NCBI GenBank assembly: GCA_036847185.1
Contig: DAIUAM010000002.1
Coordinates: 48,656-112,655, forward strand
Source: UBA4738 sp002413305
GTDB lineage: Bacteria > Actinomycetota > UBA4738
Direction: 5' to 3'
DNA: 64,000 bases
Below the pieces are notes generated by a model. The model was not told where the DNA came from. It saw nothing but the letters and a program-made list of their open reading frames with translations, and did no database searches. Made by a program: the position numbers and the translations under genes. Shown piece after piece: positions 24,450 through 32,965 of the stretch. How positions within the stretch are numbered: the stretch's first letter is position 1; every line of letters starts with the position of its first letter.

Positions 24450-25073
24450 GTGAGCGTCGTGACCGTCTCGCGCCAGTACGGAGCCGGCGGCCTCCGTGTG
24501 GCGACCGCGCTGGCGGAGGCGCTCGGGTTCCGCAAGGTCGATCGCGAGCTGGCCGAGCAGGCGGCCATCGAGCTCGGCGTCGATCCCGAGATCGCCGAGG
24601 CGCAAGACGAACGCACCCCCGCCATCATCGAGCAGCTCGGCATGGCGCTCGCGGCGGGCGGGCCGCCGTTCGGCACCATGCCCCCCGAGGCCACCGTCGA
24701 CGACCGGACGCTGGCCGAAGCGACCCGGCGGGTGATCGTCGGCCTTGCGGACGCGGGCGGCTACGTCGTGCTGGGTCGCGGGGCGGCCGCCGCCCTCGCC
24801 GGGCGGCCTGACGCCTGCAACCTGAGCCTGGTCGGCGACCTCCCCGACCGGGCCGCGCGGATCATGCGGCTCCAGGGCGTCGATCGTAAGCAGGCCGTCG
24901 AGCGCTGCCGTCGGGTGGACGCCGAACGGACCGCGTACGTCAAACGCTTCTACGGGAGGGACATCCGGGATCCGCTGCTGTACGACGCCGTCCTGAACAC
25001 CACGCTGCTCGGCCTGGACGCCGCCACGGAGCTGGCCACCGGGGTGGCGATGCGCAAGCTGGGCATCGGCTGA
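24450..25073 (+). CDS. cytidylate-kinase-like family protein
   Basis: This 207-residue P-loop-like protein starts with SVVTVSRQYGAGG, the hallmark of the cytidylate kinase-like family (AAK_26), whose loop lacks the normal GKST ending. VLGRGAAAAL and RIMRLQGVDRKQAVERC are also typical. True cytidylate kinases phosphorylate CMP; the function of this subfamily is not established. The GTG start has AUGAGG-like pairing upstream. Its stop overlaps the next start as TGATG, so it is coupled to the MFS gene. Confidence 0.82.
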   Translation: MSVVTVSRQYGAGGLRVATALAEALGFRKVDRELAEQAAIELGVDPEIAEAQDERTPAIIEQLGMALAAGGPPFGTMPPEATVDDRTLAEATRRVIVGLADAGGYVVLGRGAAAALAGRPDACNLSLVGDLPDRAARIMRLQGVDRKQAVERCRRVDAERTAYVKRFYGRDIRDPLLYDAVLNTTLLGLDAATELATGVAMRKLGIG

Positions 25074-26296
25074 TGGGACAGTTCGACTCGCTGCGGTACC
25101 GCGACTATCGCTTGGTGTGGACGGGGGCGTTCCTGTCGAACGTCGGCACGTGGATGCAGTCCATCGCCCTGAACTGGTACGTGCTGCTGCTCACCCATTC
25201 GACGTTCTGGGTCTCGTTCGTCACCTTCATCAACTTCATGCCGACGGTGATCTCGCCGATCGGCGGCGCCTACTCCGACCGCGTCGACCGGCGGAGGATC
25301 CTGGTGGTCACCCAGACGTTCATGATGGTCGACGCGGCGGTCCTGGCCCTGTGGGTGTGGCTCGGGCATGCAGGGCTGGCGCCGGTGCTGATCCTGACGT
25401 TCGGCCTGGGGCTGGCCGTGGGATTCAACAACCCGACCTGGATGGCGTTCGTCCCATCGCTGGTTCCGTCGGAATCGCTGGTGAACGCCATCGCCCTGAA
25501 CTCCGGCCAGTTCAGCCTGGCCCGGGTGATCGGGCCGGCCATCGCCGGACCACTGATCGGGGCGATCGGCGCGGCCTGGGTGTTCGGCATCAACGCGCTG
25601 TCGTTCGTGGCGGTGCTGATCCCGCTCGTGCTGGTGTCGTCGCGGCCGGTGGCGCCGGCGCCGGGGCGGGACCTGCGCGACCTGCTCAGGGACGGGTTCC
25701 GGTACACGATGGCGAACCGGCGGATCCGATCGGGGATCGGGGCGATCGCGGTCGCGTCCTTCTTCGCCGCGCCGGTCAGCGCGCTCATGCCCATCTTCAC
25801 CACCGACGTCTACCACCGCGGTGCCGCCGGCTACGGGGGGCTGGCGGCGTCCATGGGGATCGGGTCGGTGATCGGCGCGCTTGGGATCGCCCGCCTCGGC
25901 AACCGCGTGTCGCCCGCGCTGATCGGCGCGTCGCTGGCCCTGCTCGGCGCCTCCCTGTTCGGCTTCGCCGTCGTTTCGAACTACCTCGCGGGACTGGTCC
26001 TGCTGGCGGCGTTCGGCTTCATGCTCCTGGTGGCCATCGCCGCAACGAACGGGGACATCCAGCTTCACGTCGACGAGGCCATGCGGGGCCGGGTTCTCTC
26101 GCTCTACTTCCTGTCCTTCGGTGGGCTGTTCCCGCTCGGCGCGCTGGCGGCCGGCGGGATCGCCTCCGTGGTGGGCGTCCAGGCCACCACCGCAGGCGGG
26201 GCCGCGTTCTGCATCGCGTGGGGAGTCTGGCTCTACCTCCGCTTCCGGGGGGCGGCCGCGCCGGGGGCAGCGCCGGCGTTCGAGCCGGGCGCCTGA
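25073..26296 (+). CDS. MFS exporter (EntS / MFS_3 family)
   Basis: This is a 407-residue, roughly 12-helix transporter starting with MGQFDSLRYRDYRLVWTG, a common N-terminus of the enterobactin-exporter-like family. The conserved loop AYSDRVDRRRIL follows helix 2. It probably exports a small hydrophobic compound or siderophore by proton antiport. Its start codon overlaps the stop of the kinase-like gene by one base. The nearby gene at 9965 is a more distant member of the same superfamily. Confidence 0.87.
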   Translation: MGQFDSLRYRDYRLVWTGAFLSNVGTWMQSIALNWYVLLLTHSTFWVSFVTFINFMPTVISPIGGAYSDRVDRRRILVVTQTFMMVDAAVLALWVWLGHAGLAPVLILTFGLGLAVGFNNPTWMAFVPSLVPSESLVNAIALNSGQFSLARVIGPAIAGPLIGAIGAAWVFGINALSFVAVLIPLVLVSSRPVAPAPGRDLRDLLRDGFRYTMANRRIRSGIGAIAVASFFAAPVSALMPIFTTDVYHRGAAGYGGLAASMGIGSVIGALGIARLGNRVSPALIGASLALLGASLFGFAVVSNYLAGLVLLAAFGFMLLVAIAATNGDIQLHVDEAMRGRVLSLYFLSFGGLFPLGALAAGGIASVVGVQATTAGGAAFCIAWGVWLYLRFRGAAAPGAAPAFEPGA

Positions 26297-26368
26297 CGGC
26301 GGGTCAAGGGGGATCGAACGGGATGGACGCGGCGACGGAGGTGTCGGTCTCCGGCATCCGGGTAGCGC

Positions 26369-27679
26369 CTACAGGACCGGCTGCAGCACGTCCTCGATCG
26401 TCGGCGAGCCGTCGGCCTCTTCGAGCTCGTAGAACGCCCGGAACGCGGGCTTGTCGATCGAGACCAGCTTGCGGAGGTCGATGGGGGTGGCGATGACGAC
26501 CACATCGGCCGGCGCCGAGTTGATCATGTGTTCGAACTCCTTCAGCTGGTCGTCCGAGTAGCCCATCGCCGGCAGGACCGGCCCGATCCGGTACTTCGCG
26601 TAGATGTCCTTCATGGATCCGACCGCGAACTCGCGCGGGTCGACGATCTCGCCCGCGCCGTGCTGCCGCGCGGCGACCACGCCGGCCCCGTACTGCATCT
26701 CGCCGTGCGTCAGGGTGGGGCCGTCCTCGATCACCAGCACGCGCTTGCCGGTGAGGTCGGCGCCGTCCTCGAGCGTGACCGGGCTCTTGGCGAGGATCAC
26801 GGTCGCGCCCGGGTTCAGGGCGTGCGCGGACGCCTGGACCTCCGCGACCTGCTCGTCGGTGGCCGAGTCGACCTTGTTGATGACGATGACGCCCGCCATC
26901 CGGAAGTTCGCCTCGCCGGGGTGGTAGCTGGTCTCGTGCCCGGCCCGCAGCGGGTCCGCGACCGTGATGTGTACGGTGGGCCGGTAGAAGGGCATGTCGT
27001 TGTTGCCCCCGTCCCACAGCAGGACGTCGCACTCCTTCTGAGCCTGTTCGAGGATCGCGCCGTAATCGACCCCGGCGTACACGACCGTGCCCTTCAGGAG
27101 GTGTGGCTCGTACTCTTCGCGCTCCTCGATGGTGACCTTGGCGGCGTCGAGGTCGTCGAAGCTCTCGAACCGCTGGACCCGCTGGGCGACCAGGTCGCCG
27201 TACGGCATAGGGTGACGGACGACCACGGGGATCTTCCCGTGGGCTCTCAGGACGGCCGCGACCTTCCGCGTGGTCTGGGACTTGCCGCTGCCCGTTCGGA
27301 CCGCGCACACCGCGACGACCGGGACGTTCGCGTCCAGCATGGTCGCATCCGGGCCGAGGATGCCGAAGCTGGCGCCCGCGGCCATCACCTGGCTGGCCTT
27401 GTGCATGACGTCGGTGTGGGCGACGTCGCTGTACGCGAAGACGACCTCCTCGACGTGCAGCTCCTTGATCAGGCGGTCGAGCTCGCTCTCGTCGTAGATC
27501 TGGATGCCGTCGGGGTACCGGTCGCCGGCCAACGCGGCGGGGTACTTCCGATCGTTGATGAACGGGATCTGCGTCGCCGTGAACGCCACCACCTCGACGC
27601 TCGGGTCCCCTCGGTAGGCGACGTTGAAGTTGTGGAAGTCCCGCCCGGCCGCTCCCATGACTAGTACGCGTCGTGCCAT
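26369..27679 (-). CDS. cyclic 2,3-diphosphoglycerate synthetase-like GTPase-fold protein
   Basis: This is a 436-residue protein resembling cyclic 2,3-diphosphoglycerate synthetase from memory. It has an N-terminal Rossmann-like domain (VLVMGAAGRDFHNFN), then a P-loop, VRTGSGKSQTTRKV, DLLLWDGGNN-like acidic residues (VLLWDGGNND), and the nucleotide-base segment VINKVDSA. In methanogens the enzyme makes an intramolecular phosphoanhydride of 2,3-bisphosphoglycerate that stabilises proteins at heat. Bacterial homologues exist but their product is not established. A ribosome site GGGAGAGGG precedes ATG 27679. The gene stands alone and converges on the MFS gene. Confidence 0.75.
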   Translation of the reverse strand: MARRVLVMGAAGRDFHNFNVAYRGDPSVEVVAFTATQIPFINDRKYPAALAGDRYPDGIQIYDESELDRLIKELHVEEVVFAYSDVAHTDVMHKASQVMAAGASFGILGPDATMLDANVPVVAVCAVRTGSGKSQTTRKVAAVLRAHGKIPVVVRHPMPYGDLVAQRVQRFESFDDLDAAKVTIEEREEYEPHLLKGTVVYAGVDYGAILEQAQKECDVLLWDGGNNDMPFYRPTVHITVADPLRAGHETSYHPGEANFRMAGVIVINKVDSATDEQVAEVQASAHALNPGATVILAKSPVTLEDGADLTGKRVLVIEDGPTLTHGEMQYGAGVVAARQHGAGEIVDPREFAVGSMKDIYAKYRIGPVLPAMGYSDDQLKEFEHMINSAPADVVVIATPIDLRKLVSIDKPAFRAFYELEEADGSPTIEDVLQPVL

Positions 27680-27840
27680 AGCAACGCCCTCTCCCTCGAT
27701 GTGCTGGTCGAATCACGGGCCGAACGCCGCCGAGCTTACGGGCCGGTCCAACCGCGCGTCAAAGGTGGCGAGCGGAGGGAGGCGCGGTTCGTGCTGTTGT
27801 GCAAGCCTCTCGCGTCAGACTTCGCTGGCGGACCTGCGGT

Positions 27841-28260
27841 CTACGCAGGTGGGCCTTGCGGCACCACACCGAGCTGCTGCATCATCGACAGCGCATCGAA
27901 CAGTCCCCAGTGCTCGTGAGCCAAACCGTCATCACTGAAGCGCGTGATGTCGATGGCCTCCACGGTGACGCTTTTGCCGGTCGCCGGCATGCCCATGAAG
28001 TCGCCCGTGTGGGTCCCGGTGGCCCGGACCCGGATGACGACCTTGTCGCCGCTCGGCAAGAACTCTTCCGGCTCGAAGTGCAGGTCGGGGAACGCGGCGA
28101 AGTACATCTTGAAGAACTCCTTGACCCCCTCCTTCGTCGGCGCAAGACCGGGCGCCGCCTCGTGTTCGACGAAATCGTCGGCCAGCAGTTCGCCGAACCC
28201 ACCCGGATCGTGCGCATTGATCCGGTCGTACATGCGCTGGGCGTTCGCTGTGTGATCCAC
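27841..28260 (-). CDS. SnoaL-like polyketide-cyclase-fold protein (NTF2 family)
   Basis: This 139-residue alpha+beta barrel protein has the SnoaL-type segments YDRINAHDPGGFGELLADDFVEH, FFKMYFAAFPDLHF and GTHTGDFMGMPATGK, found in ester cyclases and many stress-linked proteins of unknown substrate. GTG 28260 is chosen for AGGAGGGG 5 nt upstream; GTG 28266 is also possible. The -10 box TATACT lies on the minus strand at 28298-28293. The longer open frame to 28560 crosses the divergent SDR gene and is not used. Confidence 0.8.
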   Translation of the reverse strand: MDHTANAQRMYDRINAHDPGGFGELLADDFVEHEAAPGLAPTKEGVKEFFKMYFAAFPDLHFEPEEFLPSGDKVVIRVRATGTHTGDFMGMPATGKSVTVEAIDITRFSDDGLAHEHWGLFDALSMMQQLGVVPQGPPA

Positions 28261-28363
28261 CCTCACCCCTCCTTCGACGGTTGACGGCGATGAGTATAGG
28301 TGGCGGCGATCGAGGGCGGAGTAGGCGGCGCCTCGAACCAGGAAACGTGGTTCTCTACGGAGA

Positions 28364-29215
28364 GTGGCGGATCGTTGGAGCGTTGCGGGCAAGCGGGTCC
28401 TGATCACTGGGGCCACGAACGGCATCGGCCTGGCCGCCGCGGAGGGCCTTGCCGCGCGGGGCGCCGAGATCGCCATCGTGGCCCGAAGCGAGGCCAGGGC
28501 AAAGGAGTCAGCCGAACGGGTCCAAGCCGCTGGCAGCGGCGGCCCGGTCGACGTGTTCATGGCCGATCTGTCCCGGCAGGCGGACGTGCGACGGCTCGCC
28601 GCCGAGGCCCTCGCCCGCTATCCGAGGCTGGACGTCCTGGTCAACAACGCCGGCGCGGTCTACGCGAAGCGGGAAGTCACCCAGGACGACATCGAGCTGA
28701 CGTGGGCCGTGAACCACCTCGCCCCGTTCCTACTCACCACCCTGCTCCTCGATCGGCTGCTGGCCGGCGCCCCCGCCCGGATCGTGACCACGAGCTCCGA
28801 CGCTCACAAGCCGGCTCGGATCCCGTTCGATGACCTGAACGCTGAGCGTTCGTACCGGATGTCCCGGTACGGGCAGACGAAGCTGGCCAACATCCTGTTC
28901 ACCGCCGAGCTCGGACGCCGCCTGGCGGGAACCGGCGTCACGGCCAACTGCTTCCATCCCGGGCTGGTGGCCACCGGTTTCAATCGCAACAACGGGCCAC
29001 TGATGCGGTTGGTGAACACGGTGGTCAAGCCGTTCGCCCGGAGCCCCGAGAAGGGCGCCGAAACGCTGATCTGGCTGGTGGATTCGCCGGAGGCCTCGGA
29101 CGAGCAGGGGGGCTACTTCGTCGACAAGCGGCGGGTGGCGCCGAGCGCCGCCGCGCAGGACATGGACGCGGCGCGGCGGCTCTGGGAAGCCAGCGAGCAG
29201 CAGCTCCGCACGTGA
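28364..29215 (+). CDS. short-chain dehydrogenase (retinol-dehydrogenase-like SDR)
   Basis: This is a 283-residue classical SDR. The cofactor motif is LITGATNGIGLAAAEGLA; NNAG is present; and the active site has Ser in TTSSDAH with the YxxxK in YGQTKLAN. The C-terminal extension resembles the WWOX/retinol dehydrogenase subgroup. It reduces or oxidises an unknown alcohol or ketone with NAD(P)H. GTG 28364 is the only good in-frame start before the Rossmann motif, but its ribosome site is poor, so the start is uncertain. It is divergent from the SnoaL-like gene, perhaps functionally linked. Confidence 0.85.
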   Translation: MADRWSVAGKRVLITGATNGIGLAAAEGLAARGAEIAIVARSEARAKESAERVQAAGSGGPVDVFMADLSRQADVRRLAAEALARYPRLDVLVNNAGAVYAKREVTQDDIELTWAVNHLAPFLLTTLLLDRLLAGAPARIVTTSSDAHKPARIPFDDLNAERSYRMSRYGQTKLANILFTAELGRRLAGTGVTANCFHPGLVATGFNRNNGPLMRLVNTVVKPFARSPEKGAETLIWLVDSPEASDEQGGYFVDKRRVAPSAAAQDMDAARRLWEASEQQLRT

Positions 29216-29264
29216 TCTCCGGCTCGGCGCGATGCCTCAGGCTCTACGATCGCCACAGTTCTCC

Positions 29265-30440
29265 TCAGAGTTGTGGCGAGGCCATCGCACCGGTGCTCTC
29301 GGCATGGCCTCCGGCTGGCGTCCCGATCCGGAGAACCTCGACGCGGCCGATTCCTTTCAGATCAACAGTCTCTCGATCGCTCGCCGTGCCTCTCATCTCG
29401 AGGAGTTCGGCAGTCTTCCGCGCGACGGTCGGCCCGAGGACGATCTCCCCACCCCGTGCGAGGGCCTGGAGCCGGGCCGCCAAGTTGACGGTCTCTCCCA
29501 CGCAGGTGAAGTCGACGGCGGCGGTGAGGCCGATGTGGCCAGCCAGGGCCATCCCGGTCTCGATCCCGATGCCCACGCCGAAGCTCGCATCCCGCAGTCG
29601 TTCCTGGAGCGCGAGCGCAGCCTTCACCGCGTCCTCGGAATGGGTGACCCTGGGAGCCGGCACATTGAAGAGCACCTTCATGCCGTCGCCCAGGAATTGG
29701 TCCACGATCCCGTAATGCTCGTACATCACTGGGGCAGCTGAGGTGAAGAACTCCCGCATCATCTTCAAGAACTCCTCGTTGGAGCTTTGCCTCGTCCGAT
29801 CGGTGAACCCCCTGATGTCGGCGAACAGGACGGTGACAACCGTGTCCTCTGCCCCCAAGATCTTCGACTCGCAGCGGTTGCAGAGCTGGGGGTTCTTCTC
29901 GTACGGGTGGACGCCCCGCAGCCGGGAGAGAAGCGCGAGCGGTCCTCGGATCGGAACACGGCAGGTCTTGCACCTGTCCAGCAGGAGGGGTTCGGGGAGA
30001 AGGCTCCCCGTCGCTGATGGAGTGGCCGCTGTGGGGGGTCCTTGGACATCTGGATCGTATTCCTGGACCCGCTCCAGTTGGGTGTTCCGCGCCACGATCA
30101 AGACGAGCTCCACGTCTCCGTCGTTCACCACAACGTGGGGGGCGTTGGGAGGCACGTGGATGCAGTCGCCGGGCTCGACGGGGATGGCGTGGTCGACCTT
30201 GGGACCGACCAGGAATCGCCCCCTTCCAGACGCCACGTACAGGGCGGACTCGCAGTTCGTGTGGATGTGAGCCGAGCTGCGAAGGCCAGGGGGGAGCCTG
30301 CTGATCCCCATGAAGATCCGCTCGGAGCCGACGGTGTCAGCAGAGATGGCAGCGGCCCGGGTCATGCCCCCTGAGGTCACTCCGGCCTGGAGTTGATCCC
30401 GCCTCACCACGCTGATCTCGTCGGCAGAATCGGGGCCCAT
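29265..30440 (-). CDS. cupin - zinc motif - class III nucleotide cyclase fusion
   Basis: This 391-residue protein has three parts. Residues 40-120 are a cupin: H58-x-H60 and E64 in motif 1, then PGD near 90 and H102, so a metal or small-ligand sensor is likely. Residues 157-190 hold CKTC and CNRC, a zinc-binding pair. Residues 200-370 are a class III adenylate/guanylate cyclase domain with metal-binding Asp208 (FADIRGFT) and Asp252 (LGDG), and transition-state Asn319 and Arg323 in VNLAARL. The base-recognition Lys is Gln248 while Thr312 is kept, so the nucleotide made is uncertain. No membrane helices are seen. A -10 box lies 6 nt before ATG 30440. Confidence 0.85.
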   Translation of the reverse strand: MGPDSADEISVVRRDQLQAGVTSGGMTRAAAISADTVGSERIFMGISRLPPGLRSSAHIHTNCESALYVASGRGRFLVGPKVDHAIPVEPGDCIHVPPNAPHVVVNDGDVELVLIVARNTQLERVQEYDPDVQGPPTAATPSATGSLLPEPLLLDRCKTCRVPIRGPLALLSRLRGVHPYEKNPQLCNRCESKILGAEDTVVTVLFADIRGFTDRTRQSSNEEFLKMMREFFTSAAPVMYEHYGIVDQFLGDGMKVLFNVPAPRVTHSEDAVKAALALQERLRDASFGVGIGIETGMALAGHIGLTAAVDFTCVGETVNLAARLQALARGGEIVLGPTVARKTAELLEMRGTASDRETVDLKGIGRVEVLRIGTPAGGHAESTGAMASPQL

Positions 30441-30446
30441 GCGTGG

Positions 30447-30452
30447 ACCGTA
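30447..30452 (-). promoter_or_regulatory. -10 box of the cupin-cyclase gene (leaderless)
   Basis: TACGGT on the minus strand (30452-30447) ends 6 nt before ATG 30440, with no ribosome site between. Confidence 0.4.
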
Positions 30453-30569
30453 CCTCCGACTCTGGGGATCAACAAGCTCGTGTGGTGGCGATGGCTGCGC
30501 TCATGCACTACCGTCGAAGCGACCACTCGATGCAGATGTAAAGGGAAGTGCGACGCACCGGTGATAGTC

Positions 30570-31763
30570 ATGGGAGGGTTCGCCTCCGTCGGGAGCGTGG
30601 GGGGTGCCATCGTGCATGCCCTGCGACTCACGTTCGGCATGACCTGGGAGATCACCTGGGCCCTGATCCTCGGCTTCAGCTTGTCGGCCATCGTCCAGTC
30701 GGTCGTGTCGAAAGGGCAGATGAGCGGACTCCTGCCTGATGACCGCCCCCGGACGCTCGCCGTCGCCTGCGGCCTCGGGGCGGCGTCCAGCTCCTGCTCT
30801 TATGCCGCCATCGCGCTGGCTCGATCCATCTTCCGGAAAGGCGCGGACTTCACCGCTTCGATGGCATTCGAGATCGCCTCGACGAACCTGGTGATCGAGC
30901 TGGGCGTCATCCTGGCTCTGCTGATCGGCTGGCAGTTCACGGTGGCCGAGTTCGTGGGCGGGCCGATCATGGTGGTCTTGCTGGCGCTCGCCTTCCGGGC
31001 CTTCCTCCGTCCCCGGCTCCTGGAGATGGCGCGCCATCAAGCGGAGAAGGGCCTCCGCGGTTCGATGGAAGGCCACGCCACGATGGACATGTCCGTGGCG
31101 GGTGGCTCGATCTGGTCGCGGATCACATCGCCGCAGGGCTTCACCGCCATCTCCCACTCGTTCGTCATGGAGTGGGCGGCGATCCTGCGTGACGTCGTCA
31201 TCGGGCTCCTGATCGCCGGCGCCATCGCCGCGTGGGTACCCAACTCCTTCTGGCAGGGCTTCTTCTTGATCCACCACCCGCTGCTGGCCAAGTTGTGGGG
31301 ACCCCTGGTCGGCCCGTTGGTGTCGATGTCGTCCTTCGTGTGCTCGATCGGCAACGTGCCGCTCGCCGCGGTGCTGTGGAACGGTGGCATCAGCTTCGGC
31401 GGGGTGATCGCCTTCATCTTCGCCGACCTGATCATCCTGCCGATCCTGAACATCTACCGGAAGTACTACGGCGCGAAGATGAGCCTGTTCCTCCTGGGCA
31501 CCTTCTACGCCACGATGGTCGCGGCCGGCTACATCGTCGAGTTGCTCTTCGGCGTGCTGCATCTGGTGCCCACCGGACCGCGCCATGCCAAGGTGATCGA
31601 GGCGTCGGTCCACCTCAACTACACGACCGTGCTGGATGTCATCTTCCTGGCTCTGGCCCTGATGCTCCTGGTGCGCTTCCTCCGCACCGGAGGGCGCGAG
31701 ATGCTCAAGATGATGGACGCGCCGATGGAAGAAGGGCACGGGCACGACAGTCACCACGGCTGA
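30570..31763 (+). CDS. permease of the YraQ / ArsP (DUF318) family
   Basis: This is a 397-residue membrane protein with about ten helices. The two family motifs, GLGAASSSCSYAA in the first half and SSFVCSIGNVPLA in the second, each hold a conserved Cys-Ser; related ArsP proteins export trivalent organoarsenicals. The C-terminus is EEGHGHDSHHG, a short His/Asp metal-binding tail. The frame is open upstream to 30393 but that part overlaps the divergent cyclase gene. ATG 30570 is chosen because family members start here; GTG 30561 is an alternative. The substrate is unknown, possibly a metal or metalloid compound. Confidence 0.87.
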   Translation: MGGFASVGSVGGAIVHALRLTFGMTWEITWALILGFSLSAIVQSVVSKGQMSGLLPDDRPRTLAVACGLGAASSSCSYAAIALARSIFRKGADFTASMAFEIASTNLVIELGVILALLIGWQFTVAEFVGGPIMVVLLALAFRAFLRPRLLEMARHQAEKGLRGSMEGHATMDMSVAGGSIWSRITSPQGFTAISHSFVMEWAAILRDVVIGLLIAGAIAAWVPNSFWQGFFLIHHPLLAKLWGPLVGPLVSMSSFVCSIGNVPLAAVLWNGGISFGGVIAFIFADLIILPILNIYRKYYGAKMSLFLLGTFYATMVAAGYIVELLFGVLHLVPTGPRHAKVIEASVHLNYTTVLDVIFLALALMLLVRFLRTGGREMLKMMDAPMEEGHGHDSHHG

Positions 31764-31798
31764 TCCGACCAGGACGAACTTGAGTCTGAGGTAGCCAG

Positions 31799-31804
31799 TA
31801 CCAT
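31799..31804 (+). promoter_or_regulatory. -10 box of the truncated cyclase gene (leaderless)
   Basis: TACCAT (31799-31804) ends 8 nt before GTG 31813. There is no ribosome site. Confidence 0.4.
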
Positions 31805-31812
31805 GCGGGGCT

Positions 31813-32751
31813 GTGGGCGGATTCACGCGCGATGCTCTGGCCGAGCGAGCGGGGGTCCCCGCGGGCTACGTGGATCGGCTTGTCGGACTCGGCATCCTTG
31901 CCCAAGTCGAACCCGGCTCGCTCTTCTCCGCCGGTGACGTGCGGAGGGTGCGCCTGGTTCACGGCCTCGAGGAAGGCGGGCTGCCCCTTGAGGGGATGAG
32001 CGCCGCCGTCCGGAACGGGGATCTCTCCTTCGGGTTCCTGGACCTCTCCAGCTGGGATTGGTACGGCGGGTTCGGGGGGAAGACCTATCGAGAGCTCAGC
32101 GTGGAGACCGGGCTGAGCCTGGAGTTGCTGCAAGTCATCTCCGAAGCGATGGGATTCGCTCGTCCCGAGGCGAACGATCTTGCCCACGACGAAGCGCTGG
32201 ATCTGATCCCCGTGGTGAAGGTTGCCCTCGACGCCGGGGCCGACCCTGTGGCGGTCGAGCGACTGCTTCGGGTGTGGGGCGAGAGCATCCGCCGCATGAC
32301 CGAAGCAGCGTCAACCTTCTACCATGCCCAGTTCGAGGTCCCGCTCCTCCGATCGGGGATGAGCGAGGCCCAGGTGCTGCAGGCGGCGAACGAAGCCGTC
32401 GCCGCGGGCATCCCCCACGTCGACCGGGCGATCGTTTCGATGTACCACGGCCACTCGGAGCACACCTGGTTGGCGAACGTGGTCGAGGCGGTGGAGGCCA
32501 CCCTGGAGAAGTTGGGCCTGCACCACTCGGTGGCCGAACCGCCGGCCATGTGCTTCCTCGACCTCTCCGGCTACACACGCCTGACCGATGAGCGAGGGGA
32601 CGAGGCCGCCGCGGAGATGGCGGCGACCCTCGGGGGGTTGGTCCAACGGAGCGCGTCCGACCACGGAGGCCGCCCGGTCAAGTGGCTGAAGGGTCTGCCC
32701 CGGCCCATCTCACTGCACCAGGCCGGCCGCGATCCGTCGCTGGCCGAATGA
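31813..32751 (+). CDS. cyclase regulatory domain with truncated class III cyclase (probable gene remnant)
   Basis: The 312-residue product begins with helix-turn-helix-like repeats (TYRELSVETGLSLELLQVISE) that resemble the adenylate cyclase regulatory domain known from mycobacterial Rv1264. A class III cyclase domain begins at about residue 245 with the first metal Asp in AMCFLDLSGYTRLT. It runs only to GGRPVKWL near residue 296, where intact cyclases continue with GDG and the rest of the catalytic core. Here the sequence turns into unrelated residues and stops. The second metal Asp, the Asn/Arg pair and half the fold are missing, so it cannot be an active cyclase. The DNA junction is near 32690. 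Confidence 0.7.
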   Translation: MGGFTRDALAERAGVPAGYVDRLVGLGILAQVEPGSLFSAGDVRRVRLVHGLEEGGLPLEGMSAAVRNGDLSFGFLDLSSWDWYGGFGGKTYRELSVETGLSLELLQVISEAMGFARPEANDLAHDEALDLIPVVKVALDAGADPVAVERLLRVWGESIRRMTEAASTFYHAQFEVPLLRSGMSEAQVLQAANEAVAAGIPHVDRAIVSMYHGHSEHTWLANVVEAVEATLEKLGLHHSVAEPPAMCFLDLSGYTRLTDERGDEAAAEMAATLGGLVQRSASDHGGRPVKWLKGLPRPISLHQAGRDPSLAE

Positions 32752-32772
32752 GCGCCTATCGCACAGCCGGCG

Positions 32773-32895
32773 GTGTCTTTGACATACGAGCGGCCGGGCC
32801 GCAAGGCCGGCTGGGCGTTGACCGCTGCCGCCGCGGCGATCCTCATGGGAACGATCGCGTGGATGGCGACGATGCCCGTGACAGTCTCGATCTGA
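32773..32895 (+). CDS. possible small membrane protein
   Basis: This is a 40-residue frame with a basic N-terminus (YERPGRKAG) and one hydrophobic helix (about residues 14-37). The topology is sensible, but GTG 32773 has no ribosome site and the region is otherwise poor in coding signal. It lies directly behind the broken cyclase gene. Confidence 0.25.
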   Translation: MSLTYERPGRKAGWALTAAAAAILMGTIAWMATMPVTVSI

Positions 32896-32965
32896 CGAAG
32901 AGTCTCGTTCAGGACCGTGCGGAGCCCTCTTCCGCGGTGGCCCACCGTCCCCATCCGATGGGTGT

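Noticed and set aside
32779..32807. A consensus -35 box TTGACA at 32779
   Set aside because: No -10-like hexamer lies 16-18 bp downstream, so no promoter is called.
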